From: CAYNFT01 sp964396535
GTDB taxonomy: Bacteria > Chloroflexota > Dehalococcoidia > Dehalococcoidales > UBA2162
DNA: 8,556 bases
Reading direction: 5' to 3'
Assembly (NCBI GenBank): GCA_964396535.1
Contig: CAYNFT010000084.1
Span: 1-8,556 of the forward strand
Made by a program: the position numbers and the translations under genes. This document shows, one piece after another, positions 5,694-8,556 of this stretch. The stretch's first letter is position 1. Every line of letters begins with the position of its first letter. The notes below the pieces were generated by a model. That model was not told the origin of the DNA and did no database searches. It saw only the letters and a program-made list of their open reading frames with translations.

Positions 5694-6278
5694 TCAGCCT
5701 TTCACCAGCTTTTGACCGGCAAGAAAAGCCTGGCTCAAAGCATCAGGATGTCTGGCTATAGCCCCTTTTTCATCAATCCCAGGGAATAATAATTCTCCAG
5801 CATAGGCAATATCCAGGATTCTAAAGATGGTCTTTATCATGACCAGCGCCGGCTCAAATAAATCAGTAACCGTTCTACCACCAACAGAAATAAAGAACCC
5901 CTTCCTCTTCCGACCATCGCCTAAAGGTGGCACTTTAAGAACGTATTTCCTTGCCCACCGGGACTGGAAGCGGTCAATCATCGCCTTCATCTGGGCGGTT
6001 ACTCCCGTAAATTGGATGGGTGAAGCCAACACTATTATGTCTGCCTGCTCGAACTCCTGATAGATAGTCTGCATATCATCCTTAATCTTACATTCCCCCT
6101 TCTCAAGACAGGCATCACAGTGCTGACATGGAGTAATTTTCAGGTTATTAAGGATAATAGTCTTGACCTCAGCACCCTTGCTGGCAGCACCTCTCATAAC
6201 CTCAGCCAGCAGCATATCGGTATTACCACCCCGTCTCGGACTGCCAGCAATGCCAAGAACCTTCAATCTGTTCTCCAA
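5694..6278 (-). CDS. Iron-sulfur flavoprotein (flavodoxin-fold, NADPH-dependent FMN reductase-like)
   Basis: A 194-residue flavodoxin-fold protein. The N-terminal KVLGIAGSPRRGGNTD (6-21) is the FMN phosphate-binding loop. The compact cysteine set C51-x2-C54-x2-C57-x5-C63 is the signature of iron-sulfur flavoproteins (Isf), where it binds a [4Fe-4S] cluster passing electrons to FMN. ASPIQFTGVTAQMKAMIDR (85-103) is the second FMN-contacting segment. It probably acts as a cytosolic electron carrier or reductase in an anaerobe; the partner is unknown. The only usable start in this frame is TTG at 6278, with a poor ribosome-binding site (AGGA about 17 nt away). The reading frame is open and protein-like for 26 further codons upstream, so the true N-terminus probably lies further up (see 6279-6372). 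The gene ends 4 bp from the convergent CoA transferase. Confidence 0.88.
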   Translation of the reverse strand: MENRLKVLGIAGSPRRGGNTDMLLAEVMRGAASKGAEVKTIILNNLKITPCQHCDACLEKGECKIKDDMQTIYQEFEQADIIVLASPIQFTGVTAQMKAMIDRFQSRWARKYVLKVPPLGDGRKRKGFFISVGGRTVTDLFEPALVMIKTIFRILDIAYAGELLFPGIDEKGAIARHPDALSQAFLAGQKLVKG

Positions 6279-6372
6279 TAAACTATTGCTTAATTCCTGA
6301 AACGTCTTCCCGGTTTTTATCTGATGTTCAAGCTCAGGCTTACCCTGCTCATCATATTTTGCCCTTAATCAT
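6279..6372 (-). pseudogene. Out-of-frame N-terminal part of the flavoprotein gene (apparent +1-base frameshift)
   Basis: Upstream of TTG 6278 the flavoprotein frame stays open for 26 codons to 6356, reading YDEQGKPELEHQI, then KTGKTFQELSNSLL, directly joined to ENRLKVLG. It has no ATG, GTG or TTG start of its own. An ATG at 6372-6370 begins MIKGK in a neighbouring frame and hits TGA at 6354-6352. Removing one A from the AAAA run (complement of 6357-6360) fuses MIKGK to YDEQG and gives a continuous protein of about 225 residues. The amino-acid composition looks genuine. It may be a real mutation, a sequencing error or, less likely, a slippage site. Confidence 0.55.
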
Positions 6373-6448
6373 AACACAGCCTATTAAAGCCCTCAAACAG
6401 GCTTGAGAAACGTGATGATTTGATATAGAATACCAAGATAATTAAAAT

Positions 6449-6477
6449 TTTACACAAATAGTCCCTTGCGCTATACT
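6449..6477 (+). promoter_or_regulatory. Near-consensus sigma70-type promoter for rel
   Basis: -35 TTTACA (6449-6454, 5 of 6), an optimal 17-bp spacer and -10 TATACT (6472-6477, 5 of 6). The transcript would start near 6484, leaving a leader of about 28 nt before the ATG at 6512. An AGGA ribosome-binding site lies at 6502-6505. There is no room for a complex leader regulator. Confidence 0.7.
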
Positions 6478-6511
6478 GTAGTCAGTAGGTTTAGCTACAA
6501 CAGGACGGGTA

Positions 6512-8556
6512 ATGAGTTATAGCGAGCTCATAGAGAAGGTTAAAGAGTATCTTCCACCGGAGAAGATAGTTATAGTTGAAGATGCTTATAACTATGCCGT
6601 GAAGGCTCATGAGGGTCAGGTGCGCAAATCAGGTGAGCCATACCTGGAGCACCCATTGCATGTTGCTTTGACCCTGGCTGAGCTTCAACTCGATAGCGGC
6701 GCTCTGGCTGCTGCTTTGCTCCATGATGTTCTCGAGAATTGTGGAATACCTATTTCGGAGATTGAAGCCAAGTTTGGCCCGGAGGTAGCTAAGTTAGTCG
6801 ATGGCACCACCAAGCTGGGTAAGCTCTCCTTACAGGTGCCAAGGGAAGCAGCGCAACGAGGTGGTATAACAACTAGGGAGGAGCAGGCAGAGAACCTGAG
6901 GAAAATGCTAGTGGCTATGGCTGAAGACCTTCGTGTGGTGTTTATCAAGCTCGCTGACAGATTACATAATATGGAGACCCTGCATGCCCTACCAGCAGAG
7001 AAGCAGCGCAGTATTGCACAGGAGACTGCTGATGTATATGCTCCCCTGGCTCATCGTCTGGGAATATGGGAGCTCAAATGGCAGCTAGAGGATTTATCCT
7101 TCCGCTATCTGGAGCCACAGAAGTACGATCAGATTGACAAGCTTATTGCAGATCGGCGTACTCAGCGAGAAAGCTTTATCGACCAGGTGATTCAAACGCT
7201 AAGCCAGGAGTTTGAACGAGTTGGGCTGAATGCTGAGGTATCAGGTAGACCCAAACACTTCTATAGCATATACCAGAAAATGGAGAGATATTCCACGCTG
7301 GGTAAAGACTTTGATGATATACACGACCTTCTCGCCCTTCGGGTATTAGTTAATAGCGTATCTGATTGTTATACTGCTTTAGGTATCATCCACAACTTCT
7401 GGCACCCCTTACCTGAACAGTTTGACGATTTCATCGCCAATCCCAAATCCAACGGTTATCAATCTTTGCACACTACGGTAATGTATCAGGGTACAACCTC
7501 CCTAGAGATACAGATTCGCACCTACCAAATGCATCGTGTTGCCGAATTTGGGGTAGCTTCCCACTGGCGATACAAAGAGGGTGACAAGAAGGACATGCGC
7601 TTTGAAGAGAGGATAGGCTGGCTGCGCCAGTTAGTCGAATGGCACCGTGAATTAAGTGGAGCTGAAGAGTTCCTGGAATCAGTTAAGACAGACATATTCA
7701 ATGACCAGGTTTTTGTCTATACCCCCAAAGGGGAGATAAAGGATTTGCCTAATGGGTCTACCCCTCTTGATTTCGCCTATCGAGTTCATACTGACCTAGG
7801 TCACCGTTGTATAGGAGCGAAGGTCAATGGTCGGCTGGTTCCGTTCAATTATCAGCTCAAGAATGGTGATGTTGTCGATATTATGTCAACTAAAGGGGAA
7901 AGGGGGCCAAGCCGGGATTGGCTGAATCCTGTACTAGGTTACGTTAAGACATCTCACGCTAGAGAAAAGATAAGGCAGTGGTTTAAGAAACAGGAACAGG
8001 CAGAAAATGTTGAGCGTGGTCGAGAGCTTTTAGATAAGATGATGAGGCAGTTAAACATAAAGTTCATGGAGAGGGAAAAGCTGGCCAAGCTGTTCAAGTT
8101 TGATAGTCTGGATGACTTCTATGTAGCTATCGGCTCCGGCGACATTACTACTCATCAGATCGCTTTGAAATTAGCCGCCCAGCAGCAACAGCCCAAGATA
8201 ACCGCAGTTACTCCCCCTAAGCAAACAACATCAGCGGTTAAGGTTCGAGGGGTGGAGAACCTACTTACTCAGCTAGCTAAGTGTTGCCATCCTGTCCCGG
8301 GAGATAAAATCATTGGCTATATTACTCGCAGCCGAGGGGTAACTATCCACCGCCAGGATTGCCACAACGTGGTTAATGAAGATGAGAAGGACAGATTGAT
8401 ACCGGTGGAATGGGGAGAGACCGACTCGCTATATCCAGTCCAGATTCAGGTTCAGGCCCTGGATAGAGTTGGGCTGATGCGTGACATCTCTACCCTTGTA
8501 GCTGAGGAAAAAATTAATATCATTGCGGTAAGCCTGACCAACAATGATAACCAGAG
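6512..8556 (+). CDS. rel: RelA/SpoT-type (p)ppGpp synthetase/hydrolase, 3' end beyond window
   Basis: 681 codons are visible with no stop; only the end of the last domain is missing. The enzyme makes and, in bifunctional forms, degrades the stringent-response alarmone (p)ppGpp. Domains: HD hydrolase (about 25-190) with R38, H47, H71-D72, E75 and D149 of ADRLHNM; synthetase (about 240-355) with GRPKHFYSIYQKM, metal-ligand D272 in DIHDLLALR, GYQSLHTT and E332 in EIQIRT; TGS (about 397-460); the AKCCHPVPGD cysteine region (589-598); and the start of the ACT domain (641 on). Two motif changes stand out. The hydrolase HDxxED motif reads HDVLEN, with Asn76 for Asp. The RxKD position of bifunctional enzymes reads QFDD (303-306), closer to the ExDD of synthetase-only RelA. 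ATG 6512 is preceded by AGGA. Expected to be the housekeeping Rel. Confidence 0.95.
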   Translation, partial: MSYSELIEKVKEYLPPEKIVIVEDAYNYAVKAHEGQVRKSGEPYLEHPLHVALTLAELQLDSGALAAALLHDVLENCGIPISEIEAKFGPEVAKLVDGTTKLGKLSLQVPREAAQRGGITTREEQAENLRKMLVAMAEDLRVVFIKLADRLHNMETLHALPAEKQRSIAQETADVYAPLAHRLGIWELKWQLEDLSFRYLEPQKYDQIDKLIADRRTQRESFIDQVIQTLSQEFERVGLNAEVSGRPKHFYSIYQKMERYSTLGKDFDDIHDLLALRVLVNSVSDCYTALGIIHNFWHPLPEQFDDFIANPKSNGYQSLHTTVMYQGTTSLEIQIRTYQMHRVAEFGVASHWRYKEGDKKDMRFEERIGWLRQLVEWHRELSGAEEFLESVKTDIFNDQVFVYTPKGEIKDLPNGSTPLDFAYRVHTDLGHRCIGAKVNGRLVPFNYQLKNGDVVDIMSTKGERGPSRDWLNPVLGYVKTSHAREKIRQWFKKQEQAENVERGRELLDKMMRQLNIKFMEREKLAKLFKFDSLDDFYVAIGSGDITTHQIALKLAAQQQQPKITAVTPPKQTTSAVKVRGVENLLTQLAKCCHPVPGDKIIGYITRSRGVTIHRQDCHNVVNEDEKDRLIPVEWGETDSLYPVQIQVQALDRVGLMRDISTLVAEEKINIIAVSLTNNDNQ

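Larger units (their letters stand above)
6279..6511. other. Divergent region between flavoprotein and rel genes
   Basis: About 230 bp. The left part (6279-6372) is the probable lost N-terminus of the flavoprotein. The right part holds the rel promoter. On the minus strand no convincing promoter for the flavoprotein is seen. Short, mutually exclusive hairpins can form around 6386-6406 (AAGCC/GGCTT and CTCAA/TTGAG); I attach no function to them. Confidence 0.5.

Noticed and set aside
5687..5730. Shared bidirectional terminator between the convergent CoA transferase and flavoprotein genes
   Set aside because: Only 4 bp separate the stops, and the best stem nearby (GCTTTT/AAAAGC inside the flavoprotein 3' end) is weak and lacks a T-run.
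6685..6948. 87-residue minus-strand ORF inside rel
   Set aside because: It is antisense to the conserved HD domain of Rel and has no motif or ribosome-binding support.

Overview
The window reads as chromosomal DNA of an anaerobic, moderate-GC bacterium. The gene set (corrinoid lower-loop salvage, CaiB/BaiF CoA transferase, iron-sulfur flavoprotein, bifunctional-type Rel) and the style of the G/C-rich short repeats remind me of Chloroflexota, class Dehalococcoidia. That placement is inference from protein flavour only; there is no rRNA or marker gene in the window to prove it.

Layout. Positions 1-176 hold a truncated copy of a short non-coding inverted-repeat element and no gene. From 3936 down to 177, on the minus strand, runs a tight five-gene operon: cobT, cobS, a CobC-like histidine phosphatase, a DUF998 six-helix membrane protein and a DUF71/COG2102 ATP-pyrophosphatase-type enzyme. 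Adjacent genes overlap by 4 nt or are separated by 1-18 nt, so they are almost certainly co-transcribed. Positions 3937-4477 are non-coding and contain a complete 171-bp MITE-like element (4162-4332), a second copy of the sequence at the left edge but in opposite orientation, followed by a good sigma70-type promoter for the next gene. 4478-5689 (+) is a class III CoA transferase, convergent with a minus-strand iron-sulfur flavoprotein (5694-6278). That flavoprotein seems to have lost its normal N-terminus to a one-base frameshift near 6357-6360. A near-consensus promoter (6449-6477) then drives a Rel/SpoT-type (p)ppGpp synthetase/hydrolase gene, which starts at 6512 and runs off the right edge.

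How the genes fit together. CobT activates the lower-ligand base, CobS joins it to adenosylcobinamide-GDP at the membrane, and the phosphatase removes the phosphate of alpha-ribazole-phosphate or of cobalamin-phosphate. The two last genes are not classical cobalamin enzymes. DUF71 has been proposed from comparative genomics to act in B12 salvage in bacteria, and this operon supports that. The DUF998 membrane protein between them is the least explained component and is a candidate new player. No cobU/cobP or cobalamin riboswitch is visible. The other three genes look functionally unrelated to the operon.

The points most worth following up are the DUF998-DUF71 pair in a corrinoid operon, the paired MITE-like elements bracketing that operon, the flavoprotein frameshift, and two substitutions at functional motifs of Rel (Asp to Asn in the hydrolase HDxxED motif and Q-F-D-D in place of the R-x-K-D motif).
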